Of a DNA stretch of 64,000 bases, positions 11,871 through 24,447 are shown piece by piece. Each line of letters starts with the position of its first letter. Within the stretch, counting starts at the first letter, position 1. The notes under the pieces are model-generated. The model ran no database searches and was not told the DNA's origin. It saw only the letters and a program-made list of their open reading frames with translations. Source of the DNA: Todiramphus chloris collaris. Its lineage: Eukaryota > Chordata > Aves > Coraciiformes > Alcedinidae. The stretch covers positions 30,633,365-30,697,364 of the forward strand of contig JANVCC010000021.1 in NCBI GenBank assembly GCA_025345505.1, written 5' to 3'. A program made the position numbers and the translations under genes.

Positions 11871-14444
11871 TTAGCAAGAACACCTGAATGAATAACAAAA
11901 ATTACATTCAACTGTAATATAAAAACATAGCTTTCCCAATTTCCTTACATGTTTTCCTGCAATGAAAAAGATGACATGTGAGATCATAAAATAATTGCAC
12001 ATTCTTACATTTTCAAACATAAATTCCTGGAAATCACTAGCAGAAAAGATGTCTTGATTTCACAAATCCATTCAAACTCAACAGAGACTGCACCTTTTAA
12101 AATCAGATAAGTCATATGCAAATCTATTGCAATAATGGAGAAGACTAGTTTTAAATGTAATCTAAAGCAGTCTGAAAAGGTAAATAACACCAGAGGAAAA
12201 AAATTACATATTACATTTTTTATCATAATATGTAAGAAATACATCACATCTTCAGGAAAATGCAGTTTTTAGGATAGAAAACTAGATACTTTGACCAGGG
12301 AGAAGCTCATCCATTTTTGACAGCCTGATATATTCCTATTTTAGTCTCTAATGACTTTCAGAAGTAATGTATAAAAGCAACAAGGTTACAAAAATGATAA
12401 TGAAATGGAAAGAAAACAAAACTATGCATTTTTACTTAACATAAATATTAAGATTACACTGAAAAAATATATTTCATACCATATTTACAGAACTGTGCCA
12501 TTTTGCATTGCAATAGATTGTGGCCTTCTATTATTAATACATTATTAACACTAATACTAATAAAACAAAACACTTGGGGCTATTCTATAAAGAAGACTTT
12601 ATTCTTTTCAGTATTAACTGCATCTTCTCTCAATGATAAAAATCAACACTTGTCATTATATAAAACATTATACCTAAAAATGGAAATTTACTCCTAAGAA
12701 CTGTCAAGAAAGATATGAGAATTCATTAAGAGTTGAAAGACTCCTGCTAAACAAAAGCCAAGTACTTGAAAAATGCTTAGAAATCAACCTAATTAAATGG
12801 AGCCTGGAAAAATATATTTTCCAAATAGAAATTCTACAGTGCTCTTGATTATACAATCATTTGCAGATGCAAAATATGAATGTAAATCATTATAATTTTG
12901 GTGTTTCTAAGAATGTAAATATGTATGTATACTCAAGAATAAAATCATTTGAATCTGTGAATTTTAACATCTGTGAATTCCTATTATTTCTTCCGTTTGT
13001 TGGAAAAATGAATATGAAAAGCAGTTCCTTTATAAAATGTCCAGATAATTTTGATTTGCAAATAAGGCCCAAAACTGACATTTGTATGACCCACAGCAAA
13101 CATATATTTTCTGCATATTTCTCTGAAAACATAGTCCCTTTTGCTGCTTCTGTCAGGTACTTCTTTATGGTTCTCTCAGATACAGAGCTTAAAGATAGAA
13201 ACTATTTTGGCAACTACTTTACCAACAGCTTCTGTGAATAATGTCTTGGAAAAGATATAAAGAACTGATACCCACTATATATACTGGCCAAGAAAATTCA
13301 TTCCTTTACTGAGAGCCAAAATCTTCCTGATTTATCATCCAGTCAACCAGTTACATACAGAGATGGACGATGATTAGAATTCATGATTTTTCTTTTCATT
13401 TTCTTGTCTTTATTTTTTGCTACAATTTCTTAAAAAACAAACAAACAAACAAAAAAGTATCTTATGTCCCTAGAAAAGAACACTTAAGAATGTATTACCC
13501 TAATGGAAAGAGATATTTATCTATGGAAAAAAAAAAAAAAAAAGTTAAAATATCTTCAATTACTAGGAACTCATTGAGGTACAGTCCAAGAAATGTGTCG
13601 AGCAGAAGCTGTTTCAAACACTTGAAATGTACAGCACACAGTTGTTACTGAATATCCTCCACCTCATTGGTTCCTTTGTTCTTTTGGATTCCTGATTTTC
13701 AGTCACTTATGTCAAGTGACTTCCATTGGAAAAATGCTTTACGAACTATGGCTGTGTTGCAGGCCGCAAACTACTATATACAGGCATATTCTATTCACTC
13801 AGCTACAGAGTAGCACCCTGATAATAGCTAGGTAGTGAATCTTGCTTTTAAAGTAGGTACAAACCTTATGATTCAAAAGTACTGTGAACGAATCATGTAA
13901 ACTCACTATGTGCCTCTGTAGCTCTGAATTTCCCTTGAAGCGCTTTGGTGAGCACTCCTTGGGAATCTATTGGCAGATCAGCATGGACATCTCACAGACT
14001 TTATAAAAAAGTATGGTATCACAGTTATTTCCAAGCTGTTGGCAAGACTTGAGGCTTTTATAAGTTTAAAGAACAACTGCTGGGAGACAAACTGCTACCT
14101 TGTTTCTATTTTACATATTTCCTTACAGTCAGAGGACTGGTCCAGGATGTCAAAGACCTTAATTTGGTTCGCTTCTTACACCAAGAGGGTAAAATAAACA
14201 TCCTGGGTTCCCAGGAAAAAAACCTAAGACATTATACTAAAAGGTGTTGTGTTGGGGCAGATAAATTCATAAATTCTCTTGGTTCCACCTTTAGAAGCAG
14301 TGCTGTTATGCAATATGAGAAACAGAATCTAATGTATCAGGAGAAACAATGGAATTGTGAAAATAACTCCTATATCTTCTGAAAGCTGATATGAATTTGA
14401 TGCCTCTGAAACAAGAGGGGTAAGTTAATCCTAAATTTTCAATT
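11871..14444. other. Unannotated intergenic DNA
   Basis: AT-rich. Small (AAAC)n at 13435-13452 and A17 at 13527-13543. Open frames here start with non-ATG codons or show no recognisable family. Confidence 0.5.
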
Positions 14445-14885
14445 TCATAGAATAATAGAAATCATGGAATGGTTTGGGTTGGAAGGGACCTTAAAGATCA
14501 TCTAGTTACAATCCCCCTGCCATGGGCAGGGACACCTTCTACTAGACCAGGTTGCTCAAAGCCTCATTCAACCTGGCCTTGAATGCTTCAGGCATCCACA
14601 ATTTCTCTGGGAAACCTGTTCCAGTGCCTCACCATCCTCATGGTGAAGAACTTCCTCACATCAAATCTCAATCTACTTTCTCTCTGTTTAAAGCCATTAC
14701 CCCATGTCCTATCTCTATATGCCCTTGTAAAAGTCCCTCTGCATCTTTCCTGTAGGCCACCTTTAAATACTGGAAGGATGCTATAAAGTCTCCTCAGAGC
14801 ATTCTCTCCTCTAGGCTGAATAATTTCAACTTGGCCTGTACTCAGACAGCATTCTCTCAGCATTTCCACTACTGCTTCATTATTG
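14445..14885 (-). mobile_element. CR1 LINE 3' fragment, antisense
   Basis: 3' terminal CATAGAATAATAGAAATCATGG at 14445, then 'ttgggttggaagggacctta' and the standard 3' UTR. It ends in the region encoding the reverse-transcriptase C-terminus near 14885. Confidence 0.88.
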
Positions 14886-16919
14886 TGGATTGCTTAACTA
14901 ATAATCTACTGATAATACTTTTTGGAAAGAGATATTTTTTATTGCAATTTGTGAGGGGCAAATATGGTGATAAAGTTAGTTCATTGCAGTTTCATGTTTC
15001 TATACAGCCATTCAGAAGACACTGACAGAGTCACCTGGATTCAAATGCTTAAAAATACACTATTAAGCAGAATACTATATAAAACCCAATGAACATGTGG
15101 CATTTGTAGAACCAAAAAAACATAGCACTTGCCATATTTTATTCATCTTATGATAAACTACCATTGCATTGTAATTATATGAGCAAGACAGTCAGCCATC
15201 ATTATCTAAGCTCCTATTTTCTTTCAATCCTTTGAAACTTAGAAGTCCTATTATCGACACTACATTGTTTTACTGAATGTGGATTATTGTAGGGATAGTG
15301 AATTGAGTTATTCTCCAGTATTATTCCAATATAACAGTGATTTATGTTGGGCATTAATTTTGTCGTGTTTCATATTGTATCTATTTTATATAGTTCTTGG
15401 CAAGAATAACTCACCCAATATCCCTTAGGTAATGAACGATTAAGTTCAACAGCTGAACTTGCAGTGCCCTTAGAAAGCAAGCATTCACATTTACCTTTCA
15501 TTCATGTCAGAGGTTAATAATTTCACAAGTTAGTAACTTCCATCTACCACAGGTAATCAATATTATTCTGTTTCATAAGTTGGAATGAATATAAAAATTA
15601 CCTTAGTAACAGATATCAGCAGGATTCAAAATGGAAAAAAAAAAAAAAATCCCAACAAATTCAATAACAGAGAAACATTTAGGTTTGTAAGGTTTAAAAT
15701 ACCATTGAACAAGGAACTAAAAACTTACACATTTTAAAAAGATAGCTCCAATTATTTTCAGTACATAAAGAAAGCCTGGAGATACACTCCAACAACCAAT
15801 CCTGTATCTTAAATGACCTTGATGTTGCAGTGCTGAACATTATTTAGATAAATAATGATTAAAATAATAATATCTTATTCCTATACTACTGATGTCTTCT
15901 CAGCAATAATAAAAATTCAAGAACTTTAAATCTGCCAGGTTCACGAACACACGTTGACAGTGCTCATCTTGCATCAAGGCACACTAGACAAAAGACCTTT
16001 TACTTTGGAATGCCTTTGTTATTACTAGACACAGTTAAAGAAATTATGAGTTTTCTGATTTTAAAAGTCAAAAAAAAGTCAAGTAGTCACTTCAAATATT
16101 TCACTCCACTAAAAAAAAAACCCACCATAACATTTTACATAAAATGTGTTAATTGGTTTAAATAGAAAACTTAGAACAGTTGCAAGAAAAAAATCTAGTA
16201 ATTCCTGGGAGAAATTGAGGACAAACAAGAGAGTAGCAATACATGAAATACTGAACATATAACATCCAGGTGGAAGCCAAGCAGAATTTTAAGCTTAGAG
16301 GATAGTCCTATATGATATTCGTGTTCTCTGTTAATATATTGATAGAGGCCAAAGCTACATTTTATAAACTTCTCCATTAAAAAGTTACAATCTCTGATGT
16401 GCTTCTTAAGTATTTTGAAATTACTTAATTTTATATAGTCATATCTATTCAACAGATGTAAGACATCAGTTCTCACAGCAGAATCCGTTCTAGAAAGGAC
16501 TCTGCAGAGAATTTGCCTGTAACCGAAGGGATTGTAGTAGGGATTGTAGTAGAAGCTATAACACACATGTAAATATACAAGAACACATTACTTCAGACAA
16601 ATGAATCAGGTGAATTTGTATCAAAAGCATGTGATCATTGTCTAAAACTGCATTGATAGCCAGATTGCGGAGGAATAAACATGGCTGATTTTTAAAGTTT
16701 TCATGGGTAGGCAGAGAACTACATCTTTATAATGCTTATACCAAACAACTTAAGACACTACAAAGAACAGAATTAATAGATATGTGGATAAATAAGATCA
16801 TTCAGTAGCTTATTTTTGCTTTACTCATTCTATCAAGATGAACAAATATTTTAAATCTTGCTCTTCAAACTGTAACTTTATTCCATAATAGTCTATAGCC
16901 AGGAGGATAGGGCATATGA

Positions 16920-16984
16920 AAAAAAAAAAACAAAAAAAAAAAAACAAAAAAAACAAAACCAAAAAAAACCCCAAACAACCAAAC
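16920..16984. repeat. A-rich AAAAC-type low-complexity tract
   Basis: Long A runs broken by single C or CC. Confidence 0.85.
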
Positions 16985-18178
16985 AGAATAAAAATCCAGA
17001 AAAAAAGTAGTTTTAAATCTTCAAGGAGGTGAAGAAATCTGAATCTGCATCTACTATATATCCTAATAATCTCCTATGTGAAAGGGAAACAAAGCTCTTC
17101 TTGCTGTGCCCTGTATCTTAAAAAGGAGTGCTAATCATGTGTGGAAAACAGATTCCCTGGAGATCAGTAGTGTCTGAAGAGTAATGGCATTAAATAGACA
17201 CTTCTCACTACTGGCTAGCTATTGGCTCATTATTCAGTACTCTAGTCTTCGAGTCAGCCACAAATATATCTTTGTTTAGGAAGCTAACAGTCTAATACAA
17301 ATGACTGGGATTTCAGTCTACAATGAACAATCTGAAAACTAGACTTAAAAATGAGGTACTGTGATAATATGCTGCAGTACCTAAATTCTTTTCCAGGTCT
17401 AATCTTACATTAATTTAAGACAACACTTATTTGTTTCTATCTATTAATGGAGTATGTTAATCATACTGGAAATATGTTTATTGTAGCAATATTTTGTGAA
17501 CAGTATTTTTTATTGTTTAAAATTAATGTTCATAAACAAACTATATCTCAAGTAATTGTGTCAAACAACAAATTCTGAAACTACAATAGAAAAGAATTTT
17601 CTTTTAACATAAATGAACTAATTTATGTCATGAAATTGGATTGATGTATTCTGGAGTACACAACTTTAATTGCTTCTGTGAAAGTAAGAGAACAAACAAA
17701 AAATAAAACAAACAATAAAGCAAAATTAATTCTTAATCTACCCAAGCAGTCTGGTAAAAGAGAGAAGAGAGACCAAACAAATATGCCTTATCTGGACAAA
17801 AGCATGAAAAGGGATTTGAGTTCTTTGAGAATTCAGAAGGCAGCCTTGAGTTTTTCTTTGGACTGTACAACTCAGGATAAATTATCTTTGCTGGTCATAA
17901 TGAAAAAAAGTTTGCATGACAGAAAAATATAGTCATTATAGGTAATATTATTAATTTAAATTGCTATACAGATGGAGTAAATCTTCAGGCAGCTCAAACA
18001 AGAATTTAAAGCAAAAAAGTAGAGTTGAACGTATTTTTATGATTCTGGGTCATGTCATTTTATGCTAGGCTAACACAATGCAAATCATTATCTTCTGTTT
18101 TTAATGAAAAATAAATCCTGAAAAAAATACTTCTGAAATCTTCTGGGTATATTTTTTTTGTATATTAAACCACACTCT

Positions 18179-18204
18179 TTAAATTAAATTAAATTAAATT
18201 AAAA
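18179..18204. repeat. (AAATT)n microsatellite
   Basis: Five near-perfect pentamer units. Confidence 0.85.
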
Positions 18205-18662
18205 TAGGAAGGAACAGCATGCTATAGATTTTCCTCAGAGAACTCATGCCCAACTCTAACAGAAGACGTATATTTTGCGAAAAGGTTCTTTCTCTCATGC
18301 CTTCTGACACCGTATTTTCATAGAATCATAGAATCATAGTATCATAGAATCATAGAATGTTAGGAGTTGAAAGGGACCCAGAAAGATCATCTAGTCCAAC
18401 TCCCCTGCCAGAGCAGGATCACCTAGATCAAGTCACACAGGAACGTGTCCAGGTGGGTCTTGAACGCCTCCAGAGAAGGAGACTCCACAACCCCCCTGGG
18501 CAGCCCATTCCAGTGCTCCGCCACCCTCACAGTGAAAAAGTTTTTCCTTGTGTTTACACTAAACCTCTTGTGCTCCAACTTACTCCCATTGCCTCTTCTC
18601 CTAACATTTGGTGACATTGAGAAGAGTCTGGCTCCATCCTCCTTACACTCGCCCTTAACATA

Positions 18663-19502
18663 TTAATAGACATTAATGAGGTCTCCTCTCAGTCTCCTCT
18701 TCTTCAGGCTAAAGAGACCCAGCTCTCTCAGCCTCTCCTCATAAGGGAGATGCTCCACTCCCTTAATAATCTTGGTGGCCTTGCGCTGGACTCTCTCCAG
18801 TAGCTCTACATCTTTCTTGTACTGGGGTGCCCAGAACTGGACACAGTATTCCAGGTGGAGCCTCACCAGTGCAGAGTAGAGGGGGAGGAGAACCTCCCTC
18901 GACCTGTTGACCACACTCTTCTTAATGCATCCCAGGATGCCATTGGCCTTCTTGGCCACGAGGGCGCATTGTTGTCTCATGGTCATCTTCTTGTCCACGA
19001 GGACCCCTAGGTCTTTTTCCCCAGAGCTGCTTTCCAACAGATCAGCCCCCAGCCTATACTGATCCATGGGGTTGTTCTTCCCCAGATGCAGCACTTTACA
19101 CTTGCTCTTGTTAAATTGCATTAAATTCATCCCCGCCCAGCTCTCCAGCCTGTCCAGGTCATGCTGGATGGCAGCACAGTCTTCTGGAATGTCAGCCACT
19201 CCTCCCAGTTTTGTATCATCAGCAAACTTGCTGAGGGTACACTCCATCCCTTCATCCAGGTCATTGATGAATATATGGAACAGTATTCGACCCAGCACTG
19301 ACCCTTGGGAGACAGCACTACCCACAAGCGTCCAGCTAGACTCTACTCCACTGACCACAACTCTCTGGGCTCTGTCCTTCAGCCAGTTCCCAATCCACCT
19401 CACTGCACAATCACCCAATCCACACTTCCTAAGCTTGGCCATGAGGCTACCATGGCAGATAGTATTGAAAGCCTTGCTGAAGTCAAGATATACCACATCC
19501 AC
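18663..19502 (-). pseudogene. CR1 ORF2 reverse transcriptase, catalytic core and C-terminal part (decayed)
   Basis: A 279-codon open stretch containing the RT motifs: YLDFSKAF (motif A, residues 5-12), SQGSVLG (motif B, 65-71, where P is usual for the first S) and FADD (motif C, 93-96). The thumb and C-terminal region follow (for example [12 protein letters not shown] and [11 protein letters not shown]). It would reverse-transcribe the CR1 RNA at the target site. It is split by a frameshift from the preceding fragment at 19613-20089. Confidence 0.92.
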
Positions 19503-19612
19503 TGCTCTCCCCTCATGTATCCAACTACTTATGCCATCATAAAAGGCTACAGATTAGTCAAGCATGATTTCCCCTTATGGAATCCATGTTGACTACTCGT
19601 GATAAGCCTCCT

Positions 19613-20089
19613 TTACTCCACGCTATTTGAGATGGTGGCAAGAACAAGCTGTTCCATCACCTTTCCAGGGATGGAGGTGAGGCTGACCAGCCTACAGTTA
19701 CCCGGGTCCTCCTTTTTGCCCTTTTTGAATATTGGAATGACATTGGCCTTCCTCCAGTCCTCAGGCACCTCTCCCGATATCCAGGACCTCTCAAAGATTA
19801 GGGAGAGTGGCCTAGCAATGACCTCTGCCATCTCCCTCATCACTCGTGGGTGTATCCCATCAGGGACCATGGACTTGTGGATGTCCAGTTTGTTCAACTT
19901 ATCTCTAGCCCAAGCCTCTTCGACAGAGGTAGAAACTTCCTCCCTCCAGATTTCCTCTGTGGTCTTGAAGGCCTGGGATTCCTGGTAGCTGGACTTAGTA
20001 AAGAGCGAGGCGAAGGTGGCACTCAATAATTCGGCCTTCTCTCTATCCTTGGTCACCAGCGCACCCACTTCATTCAGCAACGGGCCCAC
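19613..20089 (-). pseudogene. CR1 ORF2 reverse transcriptase, N-terminal part (decayed)
   Basis: Open stretch of 158 codons with the linker between endonuclease and RT and the first RT blocks ([10 protein letters not shown] and [10 protein letters not shown], matching the usual NYRPISLTS region). Ends at a stop 110 bases before the next open fragment, so at least one frameshift or stop separates them. Confidence 0.9.
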
Positions 20090-20341
20090 ATTTCCTCTAG
20101 TCTTCCTTTTGCCTCCAACATACTTGAAAAAGCTTTTCTTGTTGTCCTTGACCTCCCTCGCCAGGTTTAGTTCTAGAGAGGCCTTAGCTTTCCTTGTTGC
20201 ATCCCTGCATCCTCTGACAACCTCCCTGTATTCTTCCCAAGTGGCCTGCCCTTCTTTGCATGTTCTGTATAATTCCTTCTTTTGCTTAAGTTTATGTAGT
20301 AGCTCCCTGCTCAGCCATGAAGGTCTCCTAACTCTCTTACT

Positions 20342-21125
20342 TCATTTCCTGCTCTTTGTAATACACTGATCTTGAGCCTGGAGGAAATGGTGCTTGAATA
20401 TTAGCCAGCTTGCTTGGGCCCCCTTACCTTCTAGGGCCCTGTCCCATGGGACTTTTCCAAGCAGTTCCCTGAGGAGGCCAAGGTTGACCTTTCTGAAGTC
20501 CAGGGTAGCAATTCTGCTTGTGGCCCCATGCCTACTGCCCCTAGTTCTGAACTCCACCATCTGGTGGTCACTACAGCCAAGGGTGCTTCCCACGTTCACA
20601 TCCTCAACCAGTGCCTCTTTGTTTGTCAGTACAAGGTCCAGCAGCACTCCCCTCCACGTTGGCTCCTCCATCACCTGTGTTAGGAAGTTATCATCAATGC
20701 TCTGGAGGAACCTACTGGACTGCGCACGCCTGGCTGTGTGGCTTTCCCAACAAATGTCAGCGTAATTGAAGTCCCCCATGACAACCAGAGCCTGTGATTT
20801 CAAGGCTACTTCCAGCTGCCTGTAGAAGGTCTCGTCAGCTTTCTCATCCTGATCAGGTGGCCTGTAGTAAACACCTACTACAATGTCTCCCATACTAGTC
20901 TCCCCCTTAATCCTAATCCACAAGCTTTCAACCTGTTCCTTATTGCCCCCCAGGGAGAGCTTGATACATTCCAGTTGCTCTCTCACATAGAAAGCAACTC
21001 CACCACCTCGTCCTGTCAGCCTATCCTTCCTGAAAAGGACATAGCCATCCATGACAGTGTTCCAGTCATGTGAGCTGTCCCACCATGTCTCAGTGATTGC
21101 AATGAGATCAAGGTCCTGAGATCAC
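20342..21125 (-). pseudogene. CR1 ORF2 endonuclease domain (decayed)
   Basis: APE-like endonuclease that nicks target DNA. Visible blocks: ITETWW (about 21097-21080, with the metal-binding Glu), RGGGVAFYV, VVGVYYRPP, MGDFNYADICWE (catalytic Asp/Asn) and CSDHQMVEF (catalytic Asp-His). The frame is open upstream of the first Met at 21052 and ends at a stop at 20342. The RT frame resumes at 20089. Confidence 0.92.
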
Positions 21126-21321
21126 ACACAGATCTCTAGTTCATCCTGTTTGTTCCCCATACTGTGTGCATTGGTGTACAGGCATTTTAGTGAGTTGGCA
21201 ACGCTAGAGTACCTCCTGACTGGTACCAACCCTGAGGTAGCAGTGTTGCTGGCACAACACCCCACAGATGTACCCAGCTTGTTTCCTGTGAGCCAGGTTT
21301 TTCTCCTTACCCCCTTTGAAT

Positions 21322-21717
21322 CTAGTTTAAAGCTCTATCAATGAGCCCAGACAATTCCCATGATAGAAACCTTCTTCCCCTTTGATAGAGATGCACCCCA
21401 TCTGATGTCAGCAGGCCTGGCATCATGTAAGTTGACCCATAGTCAAAAAACCCAAAGTCCTGCTGGTGGCACCAGGCTTGAAGCCAAGAATTAATCTGAT
21501 GAGTCGTCCTTAGCCTTCCTGGGTTGGTCCCTTCAACAAGGGGGATAGAAGAAAACACTACCTGTGCTCCTACTCCCTTGACAAGTTGTCCCAAGGCCCT
21601 GAAGTCTCTCTTGATAGCCCTTAGTTTTCTTTTTTCAAGATCATCACTGCCTACCTGGAAGGTCAATAATGGATAATAATCTGTGGGCTGTATGAGGGTT
21701 GGAAGCTTCCTTGCCAC
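21322..21717 (-). pseudogene. CR1 ORF1 esterase-like domain, C-terminal part
   Basis: Resembles the SGNH/GDSL-hydrolase-type domain known from ORF1 of CR1/L2-like LINEs. Visible: a block LLTFQVGSDD near its start and SDGVHLYQRG near its end (the Asp-x-x-His pair of block V). The role in the element is thought to be membrane or RNP association (family knowledge). A break near 21720 separates it from the N-terminal block. Confidence 0.8.
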
Positions 21718-21726
21718 ATCCTTGAC

Positions 21727-21890
21727 TCAGGTCCCAGGGAGACAACAAACTTCCCTTTGAAGCGGGTCAGGCCTGCATATTTGGCCTTCTGTTCCCTTCA
21801 GAAGGGAGTCGCCTATAACAGTGACTCTTCTCTTTTTTTTTGGTGGTAGAATTTTTTTCTTCCAGTTTCTTCCATCACAATGCCAGGGCA
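21727..21890 (-). pseudogene. CR1 ORF1 esterase-like domain, N-terminal GDSL block
   Basis: Carries VTVIGDSLLKGTEG, the GDSL block with the catalytic Ser, after a basic stretch KKKRR. Joined in gene order, but not in frame, to the DGVH-containing fragment at 21322-21717. Upstream of about 21890 no CR1 similarity is seen. Confidence 0.8.
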
Positions 21891-24161
21891 CCATTCCTAA
21901 AATGTCATGAAGATCAAAAAGTAACTTTAGAACAACAGAAGGAAGAAAACCATTGTAAAATACCAAATCAAGTGTAGGTGTGTTTTGTTCTTTTGTTGTT
22001 GTGATTTTTCCTTATTTACCTTCTTAACCATTCTCCATCTCATCATTTACATTACCACGTCTGTAGCATTCAAACTTATATAAACTCAATTTCACTTGGC
22101 CAAAACTAGTCCATACATAATGCTCTGCAGGGCACATTTAGTTAGATTTATATCCACACAGTTATATTTCTTTAGAGGAAAATGATATGACATAGCAGTG
22201 TAATGATGTTAGGCTGTGCTTCAATAATTTATGTTGGACATTAACTTCATTGAATGTTAAACTAAGTTTATCTGACTTGTTTGACCAGGAATTCTTTCTA
22301 GAATTTATATACATCTAAACATATAGGTTAGTAAATTACAGGTTAAAATGTACTGACAAGGGAACTTTGTGGTGCCATTCAACTTTCAAGTGCGTAAGTG
22401 ACTAAGACATGACATTTTTATCTGTCCATATAATACAATTAGTTCAGTTATGAGAGCTAACACAACATCTAAGAATTTGTGTTATGTAAACACACAAACA
22501 GAATGCACAGGCAAATCAAAGACTTCTGCAGAAGTCAAATACACTTCAGTATCTAAGTGCATGCAAATTTCAGTCTGTTCAGGCTGGAGCTAATTCCCAC
22601 CTTCTGCGACACACCTACTTTATCCTATGTCAGATCCACTCATGTGCTACTTTCACACTTCTGATATATACAAATATCTTTTAGAGTATAATGTAAAAGT
22701 CTAGGATAATTAATTAATAATTAAAATATTAAAAATATTTAATAATTAAAGATATGGGTTTTTTTCAGAAAAAAAATGGTAAGAAGTAATATGTAGCTAA
22801 AATAGAGATACTAATTTTAAGTTCTCAAAGTAAATTTCCAGCAGTTGGTGGTAATTTTCTGCATAGATAAAAAGAGAGCAGAGAAGGAATAATCAATACT
22901 TCTGAAGCTGGAATTGACTTTGAGTGCACTTCTTTATAACTTTTTCAAAATCATACTTTGTTCTTAATAACTTTTTAACATAATGAAATATTTTATTCTG
23001 TTTGTAGTGTTCACAAAAGTATTTTTTTAATTTATCTAAAATCTTTCATTCTCTTACTTGATGGCAAATCATGTAGAAAACAAATACAATGCACTGCAAA
23101 ACCGTCACATGCAGCTTTATAACATTTTTTTCTTACTGAAACTTTATAGGGATCATTAAAATGAAATGTGAAAGTCTAACAAAATCTGAATACAGGATTT
23201 CATTTTTTCTAAGAGAAATTTGTAAAATATGGAAAAAAATTCAATGAGAAGATTATGTCAAATTTCTTAAAGAACCAAGGAACAGATAAAATACAACAGA
23301 TTATAATTATAAAGATAATGCAATAGATATGACAACAACATAGAAGTAAATTCTTTATTAAGGGCTAGAGCCTTTGAGAAAAGGAATGAAAACAAGAAGG
23401 TTATAATTGTTATTTGAAGTTTCTCAATGTCAAATGCTATTAATGGTGTTACTGGAAAGGTTAGCTGACTACAGGTAAGTTAGGAAGAGGGTCATGGGCA
23501 TTTATCAGTATTTCTGAGATAAGCAACCTTTTGTCATTGGTATTTTGGTCATCCCAGTTACTAGTGTTAAAAGTATAACAAAGAATCTGTACTTAAAAAA
23601 AAAAAGTCTGTAGGCATGGAGATTTCCTTTACATAGCTGTGAAGTTACATAAAAGGTGGAATCTTGTTAGGGCTGCAAGACCATTTATCTTAAAACTCTA
23701 CATTTAGCTCCCCAGAAGACATGAAATTTAGTGAGCAAATTATGATGAATGCAGAGAAGGAAGAGCATAACCTTTCAGAAGGAAGCAATAGAAGTCTACC
23801 TCATTAAGGTTAATTTCTTTTCTTGATTAGAAAAAATTAAACATAGATTTAAAGAAAATGAAAGTTTCCATCTCAACTTCTATAATTTATTCTCTGTTTG
23901 TAATATTATGAAGTTCAGTGAAGAATTTGGTCCTGCAGCACTTCACTATATTCAGGTAAATTTTTCAAAACATTGAACATGTAATATTTCAAGTTTCATA
24001 CAGTGGAGAACAGAATTTAAAAAAAGGCTACTATGTGATCAAATTCTATTTAATTATTTGAAGAGATAAAGAAGGAAGGGATAATATGCAGACAGCTTTT
24101 AAGAAAAATGTTTTTTAAAACAATAAAAAAAAGTAAACTGTATAATCTTTTGTAGTGTTAA
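21891..24161. other. Unannotated intergenic DNA
   Basis: AT-rich; an AT-only palindromic-looking stretch near 22705-22750. No coding signal. Confidence 0.5.
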
Positions 24162-24447
24162 TGTAAGGACAGGCTGAGGGAGCTGGGGTTATTTAGTCTG
24201 GAGAAGAGAAGGCTCCAGGAAGACTTACTAGTGACTTCCAGTACCTGAAAGGTGCCTACAGGAAGGCTGGAGAGGGGCTGTTTACTAGGGCCTGTAGGGA
24301 AGGGATGAGGGGTAATGGGTTTAAATTAGAGAAGAGTAGATTTAGGTTGGATATCAGGAAGAAGTTCTTTACATTGAGGGTGGTAGAATAGTGGAATTGG
24401 CTACTCAGGAAGGTGGTTGAGGACCCATCCCTGGAGGTATTCAAGGT

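Larger units (their letters stand above)
14886..18318. other. Unannotated intergenic DNA with simple repeats
   Basis: A15 at 15635-15649, A-rich (AAAAC) tract at 16920-16984, (AAATT)n at 18179-18204. No coding signal. A 123-codon frame at 16195-16566 (minus) opens on GTG and has no known family. Confidence 0.5.
18319..21890 (-). mobile_element. Near-complete CR1 LINE, antisense, about 3.6 kb, inactivated
   Basis: The longest CR1 in the window. On the minus strand, from high to low coordinate: ORF1 esterase remains (21890-21322), apurinic-type endonuclease (about 21125-20342), reverse transcriptase (20089-18663), 3' UTR (about 18620-18330) and a 3' end of several CATAGAAT units (18319-18357). 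Breaks lie near 21720, 20340-20090 and 19613-19502. The usual full element is about 4.5 kb, so the 5' UTR and start of ORF1 are missing. It is a genomic LINE, not a host gene. Confidence 0.93.

Noticed and set aside
12861-13241. 126-codon frame in intergenic DNA
   Set aside because: Opens on TTG, no family resemblance, AT-rich composition like its surroundings.
14588-14869. Minus-strand frames ending in motifs like RNRFPREIVDA (also at 18423-18617 and 32538-32822)
   Set aside because: The same frame recurs in several CR1 copies because it is the CR1 3' region; not host genes.
16195-16566. 123-codon minus-strand frame
   Set aside because: Opens on GTG; no recognisable domain; a small local duplication (GGGATTGTAGTA twice) makes part of it.
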